This document shows positions 1 to 6,801 of a stretch of DNA of 33,898 bases, piece by piece; the first letter of the stretch is position 1, and each line of letters opens with the position of its first letter. A program made the translations under genes and the position numbers. This stretch comes from Myxococcales bacterium (GTDB lineage: Bacteria > Myxococcota > Myxococcia > Myxococcales > Myxococcaceae). The notes below the pieces were generated by a model. That model saw only the letters and a program-made list of their open reading frames with translations, was not told the origin of the DNA and did no database searches. The stretch is from the NCBI GenBank assembly GCA_016191815.1, contig JACPVI010000089.1:1-33898 (forward strand). The letters are read 5' to 3'.

Positions 1-2
1 GC

Positions 3-119
3 CCGGGCGACTGGGAGACGGTGAAGGACTATTTCCTCACCCGGGTGGGCAGTCTCCTCGTCCCTCCCACCCGGCGGCTGGCCATCCAGGCGACGGAAGT
101 CGACCTGCTGCCCGAGTAG
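3..119 (+). CDS. C-terminal fragment of an unknown protein (cut by window edge)
   Basis: An open frame runs from the left edge and stops with TAG at 117-119, giving 38 residues that begin PGDWETVKDYFLTRV and end EVDLLPE. The composition is ordinary for a soluble protein. No family can be named from so short a tail. It converges on the diverged 3'-end copy at 123-185 on the other strand, only 3 bases away. The reading frame is plausible but rests only on openness and codon bias. Confidence 0.45.
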   Translation, partial: PGDWETVKDYFLTRVGSLLVPPTRRLAIQATEVDLLPE

Positions 120-122
120 AGG

Positions 123-185
123 TCAGTCGCGCTCCACCCGCACTCCCAGCTCGGCCGCGCCAGCCCCTCGCGGGGGCAGGCGGTA
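123..185 (-). repeat. Diverged copy of the 3' end of the 182-residue hypothetical gene (left copy)
   Basis: Read on the minus strand this stretch encodes YRLPPRGAGAAELGVRVERD and a stop. The intact gene at 3215-3763 ends RRYLPAGGAGAAELGVRVER and a stop. Over the 17 codons from CTG to the last Arg codon, about 43 of 51 bases match, and most differences are at third positions. No start or further upstream homology is visible. It is therefore a gene-end remnant, lying in the same orientation as the intact copy about 3.0 kb away. Confidence 0.7.
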
Positions 186-237
186 GCACCAACCGCTTCT
201 TGGCATCTTGGTTGAGAGCGATTAGCGTTCCACAGTT

Positions 238-537
238 GTGTACGTCATCGAGCTGATCTGGAGAGAAGCCGGCGACGTTCGCGGTGAGAGTGACGAGGAC
301 CATCTGGCGCGGCATGGAGTGACTGCGGACGAATTCGAGCAAGCCTTTTGGTCGGAGCCACTTTGGCGACCCGTAGGGAACAGGGGCGAACGGTACGTTG
401 CGTTTGCTCGGACGGAATCAGGTCGATGCTTGATGCTGGTGATCGAGCCATGGAACGAAAGCGAAGGACTTTGGAGCCCAGTGACCGCACGAGACGCCAC
501 CCGGCGCGAGCGAAAGAAGTACCTGGGCGAAAGCTGA
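238..537 (+). CDS. BrnT-like ribonuclease toxin of a type II toxin-antitoxin pair
   Basis: This 99-residue protein starts at GTG 238. Its layout fits BrnT-family toxins: an early xxHxxRHGVTxDEFEQAF segment, a central ERYVAFARTESGRCLMLVIEP strand pair, and a C-terminal TARDATRRERKKY segment. That last part matches the BrnT signature in which Arg, Thr and Arg-Glu-Arg residues form the RelE-fold active site. Known BrnT proteins are about 90-100 residues and inhibit translation by cutting RNA. A small RHH-type gene follows directly, as expected of brnT-brnA order. The N-terminus is less conserved, so a diverged RelE-fold relative is possible. Confidence 0.7.
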   Translation: MYVIELIWREAGDVRGESDEDHLARHGVTADEFEQAFWSEPLWRPVGNRGERYVAFARTESGRCLMLVIEPWNESEGLWSPVTARDATRRERKKYLGES

Positions 538-557
538 GAATCCCGACCCGCGCAGAA

Positions 558-788
558 GTGCGCCGAGCTCGAGACACGGGGGCGGAAGCAGCCTTCTGGC
601 AAACTCACCAGGCCGCCCAGCTCGGGCCCCCGGTGCGCGCGACATATCGCCGCGCGCCTCCCAGCGAAGTGGTCCACCTCCGCCTCGAGAAGAGCGCCAT
701 CCGGCGCCTGAAGGCCAAGGCGGCGAAGGCCGGGCTGCCGTTCGCGACCTATGCGTCGTCGGTGCTCAAGCGCGACGCAAGGTCGTGA
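558..788 (+). CDS. BrnA/CopG-type ribbon-helix-helix antitoxin
   Basis: The C-terminal half carries a ribbon-helix-helix pattern: the strand SEVVHLRLEKSAI, then two helices RRLKAKAAKAGLPFATYASSVL. The preceding AEAAFWQTHQAAQ resembles the toxin-binding arm of BrnA-like antitoxins. The role would be to neutralise the BrnT-like toxin and repress the operon. The start is uncertain. GTG 558 is the first standard start after the toxin stop and gives 76 residues. The frame is open upstream, with CTG 534 (overlapping the toxin stop) and ATG 450 as alternatives, and the conserved-looking RIPTRAEVRRA segment begins near 537, so the true start may be CTG 534. Confidence 0.65.
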   Translation: MRRARDTGAEAAFWQTHQAAQLGPPVRATYRRAPPSEVVHLRLEKSAIRRLKAKAAKAGLPFATYASSVLKRDARS

Positions 789-806
789 GCTGGTAGACGC
801 CAGCTC
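787..806 (+). terminator. Hairpin directly after the toxin-antitoxin pair
   Basis: A perfect 7-bp inverted repeat, GAGCTGG-TAGACG-CCAGCTC, begins inside the antitoxin stop codon and ends 6 bases before the next start. No T-run follows, so it is only a possible terminator or an mRNA-protecting end structure. Confidence 0.4.
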
Positions 807-812
807 TCAGAG

Positions 813-1616
813 ATGGTTCGGCCTACCTGCTCGGGAAGACGGACCAATTCAGCCGCCAACCCTGACGATGCCGACGCGCTGCTCTACGTGGCCGAGTGCC
901 TGTCCAAGCTCGGCGATCCGAGCGCGGCGACCGAGCGGGTGGAGCGGGTGCTTCGGGCCAACCCGACAAACCTCGATGCGCTGGAGATGCGCGCCCGCGT
1001 TCGCTGGAGCGCCAAGGACTGGCACGGCTGCGCCGACGACTGCCGGCTGATCCTCTCCATCGAACCGGGCAACGCCTGGGCCACCGGCTCGCTGGAGCTG
1101 GCGCTCGCCAAGTGTCGGGAGGAGGGCGTGCTCACCGCTCCGCCCGAAGTCGCCGGCGGAGCGCTGGTCGAGATGCTCGGGCACTTCGCCGCCTTTGAGT
1201 TGAACGACCTCGCCTGCGAACTGGGCCTCGACGCGCGCGGCCCCGAAGCGCGCGCCTCCGCCGAGTGGGAGCTGGCTCAGTGGTTGTCATTCTGCTTGCT
1301 GCGCTCCTGCACGGACCTCCTTCCCAGGGAGAACGCCGAGCAGGTGGCCGCGGTGTTCCTGCGCGAGGCGGCCTCAGGCGAGCCACTCGACCGATACCTC
1401 GTCACCGTTCAGCCCGTCTTCGATCACTATGAGCGCACGCTGGGGGCGATTCCGGGTGCCGACGCCGCCCAGACGATGGGCCACCCGGCCTACTGGCGGA
1501 TGCTGCCCAACGCGACTCCCCAGAAGAAGGCCCTGCAGGCGCTCTCTTCACTGTGGAGCCAGAAGTACCTCGACGCCGCCGCGCTGCTGGGCAAGCTGGC
1601 CGGGACCGCCCGATGA
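813..1616 (+). CDS. TPR-repeat protein, probably N-terminally shortened
   Basis: The product is 267 residues. The first ~95 residues are TPR-like helices (for example DADALLYVAECLSKLGD and NLDALEMRARVRWSAKDW, each followed by a PxN/PGN turn). The remainder is mostly helical with no recognised domain. There is no signal peptide. The start at ATG 813 gives an odd leader (MVRPTCSGRRTNSAANP) that runs straight into the middle of a TPR. A 5' portion may have been lost when the toxin-antitoxin pair arrived. The stop overlaps the next start as ATGA (1613-1616), so the two genes were translationally coupled. The function is unknown; TPRs usually mediate protein-protein contacts. Confidence 0.7.
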   Translation: MVRPTCSGRRTNSAANPDDADALLYVAECLSKLGDPSAATERVERVLRANPTNLDALEMRARVRWSAKDWHGCADDCRLILSIEPGNAWATGSLELALAKCREEGVLTAPPEVAGGALVEMLGHFAAFELNDLACELGLDARGPEARASAEWELAQWLSFCLLRSCTDLLPRENAEQVAAVFLREAASGEPLDRYLVTVQPVFDHYERTLGAIPGADAAQTMGHPAYWRMLPNATPQKKALQALSSLWSQKYLDAAALLGKLAGTAR

Positions 1617-2634
1617 GCGAGGGCACCGTCCGCCTCCTCTGCCCAGCGTGCGGATACGAGAACGTCTTCTTCGAGCAAGCGCTCCCGGAGTGGCCTCCTG
1701 CAGCGAGTGTGACATCTGGTTCCCAGTTGCCCAATCGCGCGCGCCGCCTTCGCTCGAGCAAATCGTGGAACGCTCGGTTCGAGAGGGCGCTAGGACATCG
1801 CGTCCGCGCCTGGGTGGTGGGTGACGTCGCTCCGCGGCCGACGCGCGTGGCGGAGCGGTTGGTTGATCTGCTCAAGCGGGTCGAAGCCGCTGTGCGCACC
1901 TCGACCGAGCCGGCCGACCTCTCGGTGGCGCTCCTGGCAGTGCTGCTCCACGATCGAGAGGTCGAGTGCGCTGTCGAGGGCCGCCGCCAGGATCCGCTGG
2001 GGGGGTGTTGCTCCACCGCTACCGCCTCGAGCGGAGGGTAGAAGCGGGCGGCTGCTTCCGCTGGCTAATTCAGGATGCACGGATGCGCACCGGTCCGGAC
2101 GGCAGGCCCCATACGTGGAGCGGGGCCGGCGTAGCCTTCCACGCCTTGTTCTCGCCGGAGGTTCGGACGCAGGCACTCAAAGACCTCCAGGAGAAAGCAA
2201 AGGCCAAGGCGAAAGAGGTTCGGAAGGACGCCGCGAAGGAGGCTTCCCGCGAGTGGGTGAAGATGCAGCTCGGGGACCCGGTCGGCCACGTCTCGCTGGC
2301 GCACCTTTCCGCTGATGCGGAACTCTGGCGCGCTGAACAGAGAAAGAGTTTGGTCGACCATGTAGCGAAGAGCTTTCGTCCTGGCGGAGAGGCGGCTACC
2401 AGAGCACCGGCGCTCTCCAGAAAGAGGGGGGACGAGAAGGCAGCGCCCGAGAGCCTCGAACAGAATCTCCGGTGGATGCTGGAGGCAACCGAGAAGCTCG
2501 CGCCAAAGCCCGGCAGCGAAGTCGCTTCCGTCGCCGATGCCGCCAACGGTGCGTACGAGTTCGCGTCCCAGTCTGCCGATCAGCCTCCGCGCACAGGAAC
2601 GGCTGCCTTTGGTAACCCCTGCGCGAAGCCATGA
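1613..2634 (+). pseudogene. Zinc-ribbon protein gene broken by about three frame changes
   Basis: Translation starts at ATG 1613 (ATGA overlap) with a zinc knuckle, LLCPACGYENVFFEQALPEW. The matching second knuckle, CSECDIWFPVAQSRAPP, lies in another frame from 1699, so one base seems to be missing near 1698. A coding-like stretch VVGDVAPRPTRVAERLVDL then returns to the first frame near 1800. After a run of seven Gs near 2005 the frame shifts again into VLLHRYRLERRVEAGG and a Lys/Ala/Glu-rich helical tail ending at 2634. Joined, this would be about 340 residues. The tail's TGA overlaps the next start (ATGA), showing a formerly intact operon. Sequencing error cannot be excluded. Function unknown. 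Confidence 0.6.
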
Positions 2635-3091
2635 CGCTGCGGATGCTGTTCGCGAGCCTGGTTGTCGCCGGCTCCTCAGGAAAGCGGCCCGAGGAACCCA
2701 CGGTCCTCGGCGGCGTAGAGGTGCTGTCGGTGGTTCGCCTCGATCGCCCAGCTACCGGCGCGCGCCTGGTCATGGCGGCCGAAGGCCCGCTCGCCGTGTT
2801 CGACGGGAACGTGATCAACCTCTCGGTGGGAGCGGCCGTGCTGCCCAAGCCCATCGCCGGTCTCTCCGATCCCATCCAAAGGGATGCGAATCCGGACCGT
2901 GCCGGAGGGGCGCTTCCTCTACCTGTACGGAGGGGGCCATTCAGGGCGGCTCCTCAGTGCTGGTCGCGTCGGGGATCGGCGGCGAGATCGAGTGGTCCCG
3001 CGGGCGTCTGTTCGTGCTCGACCGGAATAGGGGGCTGTTGCTGGCGCTCTCCGGAGTCTCCGAGGCTGTCGTCGCCGTTCCACCGAAGTAG
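2631..3091 (+). pseudogene. Exported protein gene of unknown function broken by two frame changes
   Basis: ATG 2631 overlaps the upstream stop. The N-terminus MTLRMLFASLVVAGSSG looks like a signal peptide. A beta-rich stretch follows (GARLVMAAEGPLAVFDGN), then the frame changes near 2878 to GMRIRTVPEGRFLYLYGG. It changes again at a G-run near 2934 to GGSSVLVASGIGGEIEWSRG, ending AVVAVPPK at 3091. Removing one base at each place gives a continuous protein of about 150 residues. The strand-rich, Gly-rich pattern could be part of a beta-propeller, but I do not recognise a family. Indels at short homopolymers could be decay or sequencing error. Confidence 0.55.
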
Positions 3092-3147
3092 CGTTCGGGA
3101 TGAGGCAGAGGAAATCTTCGGCTCCTTCTCGCAGGGAGGCTCAACGG

Positions 3148-3214
3148 ATGCACCATCGCCCGCTCGCTGTCGCGGCGGTTTGCTGCCTGTCGGCCATCAC
3201 TGCCTGCTTGAAAC
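3148..3214 (+). pseudogene. Truncated start of a lipoprotein gene
   Basis: ATG 3148 is preceded by AGGGAGG at a good distance and encodes MHHRPLAVAAVCCLSAITAC. This is a textbook lipoprotein signal peptide with the lipobox Cys at residue 20. Immediately after it the sequence becomes the 3' end of the minus-strand hypothetical gene, and the continuing plus frame is Pro/Arg-rich noise. The body of the gene is therefore missing, cut at about 3210-3215, exactly at the repeat boundary. Confidence 0.5.
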
Positions 3215-3277
3215 TCATCGCTCCACTCGCACGCCCAGCTCCGCCGCGCCCGCCCCTCCCGCCGGCAGGTAGCGCCG
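3215..3277 (-). repeat. Intact-gene copy of the duplicated 3' end (right copy)
   Basis: These are the last codons of the 182-residue hypothetical gene, matching the remnant at 123-185 in the same orientation (about 43 of 51 bases over the best 17 codons). The two copies bracket about 3.03 kb of accessory sequence. Confidence 0.65.
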
Positions 3278-3763
3278 GCACCAGGCCCAGAGGGCGGAGA
3301 GCAGCTCCTCCTCCTTCGCCACTCGCCCCGCAGGGAAGTCCCGCAGCACCTCTAGCCCAACAGGAAACCACCCCCGCACCACCGCGAGGAAGAGCTTCTT
3401 TCTCCCCTCGTCGCCCATCGCCGCCTCGGCGGAAAGCTCCGGCAGGGCGGCCTCCAAATCCGCCTGCACCCGCCGCATCGCCATCGCCGCCTCCAGCTTC
3501 CCCAGCCGCTCCTTCCCCTCCAGCCGGTAGGCCCACCTCGAGAGGTCCGCTCTCTCGGTGGCCCCGCGGCCTTGGCACCACTCGGAAATCACCCGCCGGA
3601 GCAGCCCCGGCTCGGCGCCCACCCCATCCAAGGTGCCGGAGAGGCCCTTCCCCAGCTCGGTCCACACCACCAGCGCGTTCATCGGCTCCCGAGTCTTCGC
3701 CGCCGACGCGAGAGCCCGTTGGATGACTTCGAAGGCCAGCTTGGATGCGGGGTGCTCGCTCAC
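3215..3763 (-). CDS. Conserved-context hypothetical protein coupled to the NtrC-type regulator
   Basis: This 182-residue protein starts at GTG 3763, which overlaps the TGA of the upstream regulator gene as GTGA, so it is translationally coupled to it. The sequence is mainly helical (SKLAFEVIQRALASAAKTRE; KERLGKLEAAMAMRRVQADLE), with no signal peptide, membrane segment or obvious catalytic motif. I do not recognise a family. Its place as third gene of a kinase-regulator operon suggests an accessory role in that signalling pathway, which is inference. A diverged 3' end of a homologous gene survives at 123-185, so related genes exist in the same genomic neighbourhood. Confidence 0.75.
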   Translation of the reverse strand: MSEHPASKLAFEVIQRALASAAKTREPMNALVVWTELGKGLSGTLDGVGAEPGLLRRVISEWCQGRGATERADLSRWAYRLEGKERLGKLEAAMAMRRVQADLEAALPELSAEAAMGDEGRKKLFLAVVRGWFPVGLEVLRDFPAGRVAKEEELLSALWAWCRRYLPAGGAGAAELGVRVER

Positions 3764-5130
3764 CCGACCTCCGAGTCCGGCGCCGTCTCCGCTTCTCTTT
3801 CCTTGAGGCCGAGCTTCTCGATGCGCCGGTACAAGGTGGCCAAGGACAACCCGAGCAGCCTGGCCGCCTCGCGCCGGTCGCCTCCCACCCGCTCCAGGGT
3901 GGAGCGGAGCAGCGCCCGCTCGAAATCGGCCATCGACTCCACGTAGCCGGCGTCCTCCGCGGCGGTGCCGGTCACCTCCGGGGGCAGGTCCGCCACTCCG
4001 ATGGTCGAGCCGGTGCACACCACCACCGAGCGCTCCACCACGTTGGAAAGCTCGCGCACGTTCCCCGGCCAACCGTAGGTGAGCAGCTTCCTCACCGCCG
4101 CGCTGTCGAAGCCGGCGATGGCCCGCTTGTGCTCAGAGGTGTGCCGGGCGAGGAAGTGCTGGGCGAGGGCGGGGATGTCCTCCGGCCGCTCGCGCAAGGG
4201 CGGCACCTTCACCCGGATGGCGCCCAGCCGGTAGTAGAGGTCGCTCCGGAAGCGCTTCTCGGAAACCAGCTTGCCCAAATCGGCGTTGGTCGCCGCCACC
4301 ACCCGGGTGTCCACCTTCACCGAGCGGCTTCCGCCCACCGGGATGATTTCCTTCCCCTCCAGCGCCCGGAGCAGCTTGGCCTGGTTGGGCATCGACAGCT
4401 CGCCGATCTCGTCGAGGAAGAGGGTCCCGAAGCTGGCGGCGCGGAACAGTCCTTCGCGGGCCGAGTCCGCCCCGGTGAAGGCGCCCTTCTCGTGTCCGAA
4501 GAGCTGGCTCTCCACCAAGGTGTCGGGGATGGCGGTCATGTTCACCGCCACGAACGGTCCCTCGCGGCGGGGCGAGGAGTCGTGGAGCGCGCGCGCCACC
4601 ACCTCTTTCCCGCTGCCGCTCTCCCCCTCGATGAGCACGGTGCTGGTGGAAGCCGCCACCTGCCGCACGAAGGCGAGCAGGTCCAGCATCACCCGGCTCC
4701 GGGCGATCGGCCCCTGCTCCTCGCCGCGGCTCCCCAGGATGCGCCGGAGCCGCGCGTTCTCCCGCGCCAGCCGCCGGTGCTCGCACACCCGGGCCAGCTT
4801 CACGCCCACGTCCTTGAGGAGCAGCGGCTTCACCAGGTAGTCGTGCACCCCCGAGTGGAGCGCGTCGATCACCGACTCCACGCTCGAGTAGGCGGTCATC
4901 ACCACGATCGCCACGTCGCGCGCCGAGAGGTCTCCGGCCAAGGAGAGCCCGTCCCTCCCCGGGAGCCTGATGTCCACCAAGGCCACGTCGAAGTCTTGCC
5001 GGGCGACCTCCTCGACTGCCTCCTCCGCCGAGCCGGAGCAGCACACCTGGTAGCCTTGCTGCTCGAGGTATCGCCCCAGGTTCTTCCGCAGCGTCTCCTC
5101 GTCCTCGACCACCAGGATGCGGTCAGGCAT
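3760..5130 (-). CDS. NtrC-type sigma-54-dependent response regulator
   Basis: The protein has 456 residues. An N-terminal receiver domain (about 1-120) carries the acidic pair E9/D10, phospho-acceptor D53 (LVDIRLPG), T79 and K101. The AAA+ activator domain (about 140-370) has Walker A GESGSGKE at 169-176, the sigma-54 contact loop GAFTGA at 216-221, Walker B TLFLDEIG at 236-243, and an arginine-bearing GWPGNVREL. A Fis-type helix-turn-helix lies at about 417-440 (GDRREAARLLGLSLATLYRR). It overlaps the kinase gene by 8 bases, so it is the kinase's partner. It is the expected activator of the two sigma-54 promoters at 6574-6592 and 6739-6754, with control of the nitrate cluster inferred from position. 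Confidence 0.95.
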   Translation of the reverse strand: MPDRILVVEDEETLRKNLGRYLEQQGYQVCCSGSAEEAVEEVARQDFDVALVDIRLPGRDGLSLAGDLSARDVAIVVMTAYSSVESVIDALHSGVHDYLVKPLLLKDVGVKLARVCEHRRLARENARLRRILGSRGEEQGPIARSRVMLDLLAFVRQVAASTSTVLIEGESGSGKEVVARALHDSSPRREGPFVAVNMTAIPDTLVESQLFGHEKGAFTGADSAREGLFRAASFGTLFLDEIGELSMPNQAKLLRALEGKEIIPVGGSRSVKVDTRVVAATNADLGKLVSEKRFRSDLYYRLGAIRVKVPPLRERPEDIPALAQHFLARHTSEHKRAIAGFDSAAVRKLLTYGWPGNVRELSNVVERSVVVCTGSTIGVADLPPEVTGTAAEDAGYVESMADFERALLRSTLERVGGDRREAARLLGLSLATLYRRIEKLGLKEREAETAPDSEVG

Positions 5131-6487
5131 TGGCCACCTTCTTCAAGGTCGCGGTGTGGGGGAAGAAGAGCTCCACCGTGGTGCCCTCGCCCACGCTGGA
5201 CTCGAGGCGCAGGGAGCCACCCACCGTCCTCACCAGGTCCGCGCTCACGGTGAGCCCCAGCCCGGTCCCCTTGGACTTGGTGGTGAAGAGCGGATCCAGC
5301 GCGCGCCGCTGCACTTCGGGGCTCATCCCCTCGCCGCTGTCGGTGAGCCACAGCCGCACCCCTCCCTCATCCGGCTCGGCGCGGATGACGAGCCGCCCGC
5401 CCTTGGGCATGGCGTCGAAGGCGTTGAGGGTGAGGTTCACCAGCACCATCACCAGGTGGTCCTCCACCATCCGCAGCTCGGGAAGCTCGGGAGCGAGCTG
5501 GGTCTCGATGGAGATCCGCCTGGCCCTCGGGTCGTGCCGCACCATCCGGAGCGCGTCCTCCACCGCCTCGCCCACGGAGAGGGTGGAGCGCTCGTCGCCC
5601 CGCCGCCGGGCGAACTCGGTCATCTCCCGCAGGGTGCGGTTGATCCGCGCCACCTGGCGCCTCAGCACCGGCAAGGACTCGCGCAGCTTCCCCAGGTCCC
5701 GCTCCGACTCCAAGAGCTCCAATTCGCTGGACATCGACGCCAACGGATTGGCGATGTCGTGGGCGATGCCCGCGGAGAGCACTCCCAGCGCCGCCAGCTT
5801 CTCCTGCGAGCGGAGCCGCGCCTCCATCTGGCGGGCCTCGGTGATGTCCCGCGCCACCTCCACCACCACCTCCTGTCCGCTCTCCGGGTCCGGGATGGGA
5901 TAGGCGTCCACCTCGAACACCCTGCCGGTGCGCGGGTCGGTGCGGATGACCTGCCCGACGATCGGCCGGCCTTCCTTGAGCGCCCTCAGCGCCACGCACC
6001 CGCTGCCGCCGGGCACGCAGGCGTCGCCCAGCATCGAGCAAGGCCGGTTGAGCGAGAGCGGGCCCATCGCCTCGAGCGCCACCCGGTTGGCCTTCACCAC
6101 TCGCCCGTCCGGCGACACCACCACCAGCCGGTCCTGCAAGGCGTCGAACAGCCGGTCGGAGAAGGCCTTCGAGCGGGCCAGGGCCTCGGTGCGTGCCTCG
6201 TGCGCGTCCTTGAGCTCGCGGTACGCCTTGTCGAAGGCCGAGTCGTAGCGCCGGCGCGTCCGCCAGATGCGGACGAAGGACCAGGTGCTCAAGAGGATGG
6301 CCGCCCCCACGCCTCGGTAGATGTGGAAGCGGAAGAGCGCCAAGGTGCTGAAGCGCTCGAGCAGGTAGGCGCGCTCGATCACCTCATAGGCCACGAAGTA
6401 GACGGTCAACAGCACCATCCCCAGGCCGGCGGTCCGAAGCCAGGTGTGGACCCACGACTCGCGGGTAAAGGTCGCCGGTTCGATCAT
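5123..6487 (-). CDS. Membrane-anchored PAS sensor histidine kinase
   Basis: The product is 454 residues. Two membrane helices lie near 17-38 and 55-72, separated by a short loop, so there is no large periplasmic sensor. A PAS domain (about 105-225) holds three cysteines, C140, C147 and C154, in its loop. The H-box AGIAHDIANP has H243; the N-box NLTLNAFDAM is at 351-360; the ATP-binding glycine motifs are DSGEG 383-387 and GTGLGL 407-412. ATG 6487 was chosen because a GGAAG ribosome-binding site precedes it. An upstream in-frame ATG at 6559 lies only ~5 bases inside the predicted sigma-54 transcript. The PAS cysteines suggest redox or metal sensing, which is inference. Confidence 0.93.
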   Translation of the reverse strand: MIEPATFTRESWVHTWLRTAGLGMVLLTVYFVAYEVIERAYLLERFSTLALFRFHIYRGVGAAILLSTWSFVRIWRTRRRYDSAFDKAYRELKDAHEARTEALARSKAFSDRLFDALQDRLVVVSPDGRVVKANRVALEAMGPLSLNRPCSMLGDACVPGGSGCVALRALKEGRPIVGQVIRTDPRTGRVFEVDAYPIPDPESGQEVVVEVARDITEARQMEARLRSQEKLAALGVLSAGIAHDIANPLASMSSELELLESERDLGKLRESLPVLRRQVARINRTLREMTEFARRRGDERSTLSVGEAVEDALRMVRHDPRARRISIETQLAPELPELRMVEDHLVMVLVNLTLNAFDAMPKGGRLVIRAEPDEGGVRLWLTDSGEGMSPEVQRRALDPLFTTKSKGTGLGLTVSADLVRTVGGSLRLESSVGEGTTVELFFPHTATLKKVANA

Positions 6488-6573
6488 CGGACTTCCGGCG
6501 AGCCGATGATCAGTCGTCCGGTCATCAGGTTGTCCGACAAGCTCGGCTTGCTCTGCCATTGCGGAATCAACCG

Positions 6574-6592
6574 CTGCAGGGGTCGTGCCCCA
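6574..6592 (-). promoter_or_regulatory. Sigma-54 (-24/-12) promoter for the kinase-regulator operon
   Basis: On the minus strand the sequence GGGCACGACCCCTGCA (6590-6575) has GG at 6589-6588, exactly 10 bases, then GC at 6577-6576. It resembles the consensus TGGCACG-N4-TTGCA. Predicted transcription would start near 6564, leaving a leader of about 77 bases before ATG 6487. The NtrC-type regulator in the operon would then regulate itself. Confidence 0.6.
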
Positions 6593-6597
6593 TCCGC

Positions 6598-6645
6598 TTC
6601 TCAGTCTCGCGAGGAGATTCGGCTGCATTTTCTCAGGGCTGAGAA
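6598..6645. promoter_or_regulatory. Candidate enhancer (UAS) for the NtrC-type regulator
   Basis: A perfect palindrome TTCTCA-GGGC-TGAGAA lies at 6630-6645, with a direct copy of its left half (TTCTCAG) at 6598-6604, 32 bases or about three helical turns away. An 8-bp palindrome CTCGCGAG sits at 6606-6613. The main palindrome is ~95 bases upstream of the plus-strand -24 element and ~40 bases upstream of the minus-strand one, so one site could serve both. The rest of the 6488-6801 gap shows no further gene. Confidence 0.5.
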
Positions 6646-6738
6646 CTCGCCCCGGTAAGAGGGGCCTGAAAGCCCGCAACGGTTGCGTCGAGGCCGCCTT
6701 CTCCAAGCCTGCTACGCAAGTTCTGCGCCCGACGGTTT

Positions 6739-6754
6739 CGGCCCTCCCGTTGCA
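6739..6754 (+). promoter_or_regulatory. Sigma-54 (-24/-12) promoter for the nar-act cluster
   Basis: The sequence CGGCCCTCCCGTTGCA has GG at 6740-6741, 10 bases, then GC at 6752-6753, and a full TTGCA -12 block. Transcription would start near 6765, about 37 bases before the ATG at 6802, which has GAGG just upstream. It faces away from the promoter at 6574-6592. Confidence 0.65.
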
Positions 6755-6801
6755 CCTTGGCCCGCCCCGGCCGGCGCGGAGCCGGAACAGGGGCGTGAGG
6801 C

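Noticed and set aside
1966-2041. Protein-kinase-like HRYRLERRVEAGG segment
   Set aside because: It has a glycine-loop-like look only; no VAIK Lys, HRD or DFG motifs follow in any frame.
6550-6575. Possible FNR box (TTGAT half-site on the minus strand)
   Set aside because: Only one half-site is present; the second half does not match ATCAA.
3760-6658. Long plus-strand open frames opposite the first regulator and kinase
   Set aside because: They are shadows of the minus-strand kinase and NtrC genes, with no recognisable domain.
6657-6681. A second sigma-54-like element, GGCCTGAAAGCCCGC, before the diheme cytochrome gene
   Set aside because: The GG to GC spacing is 11 rather than 10 bases, and a correctly spaced element with TTGCA lies downstream at 6739-6754.
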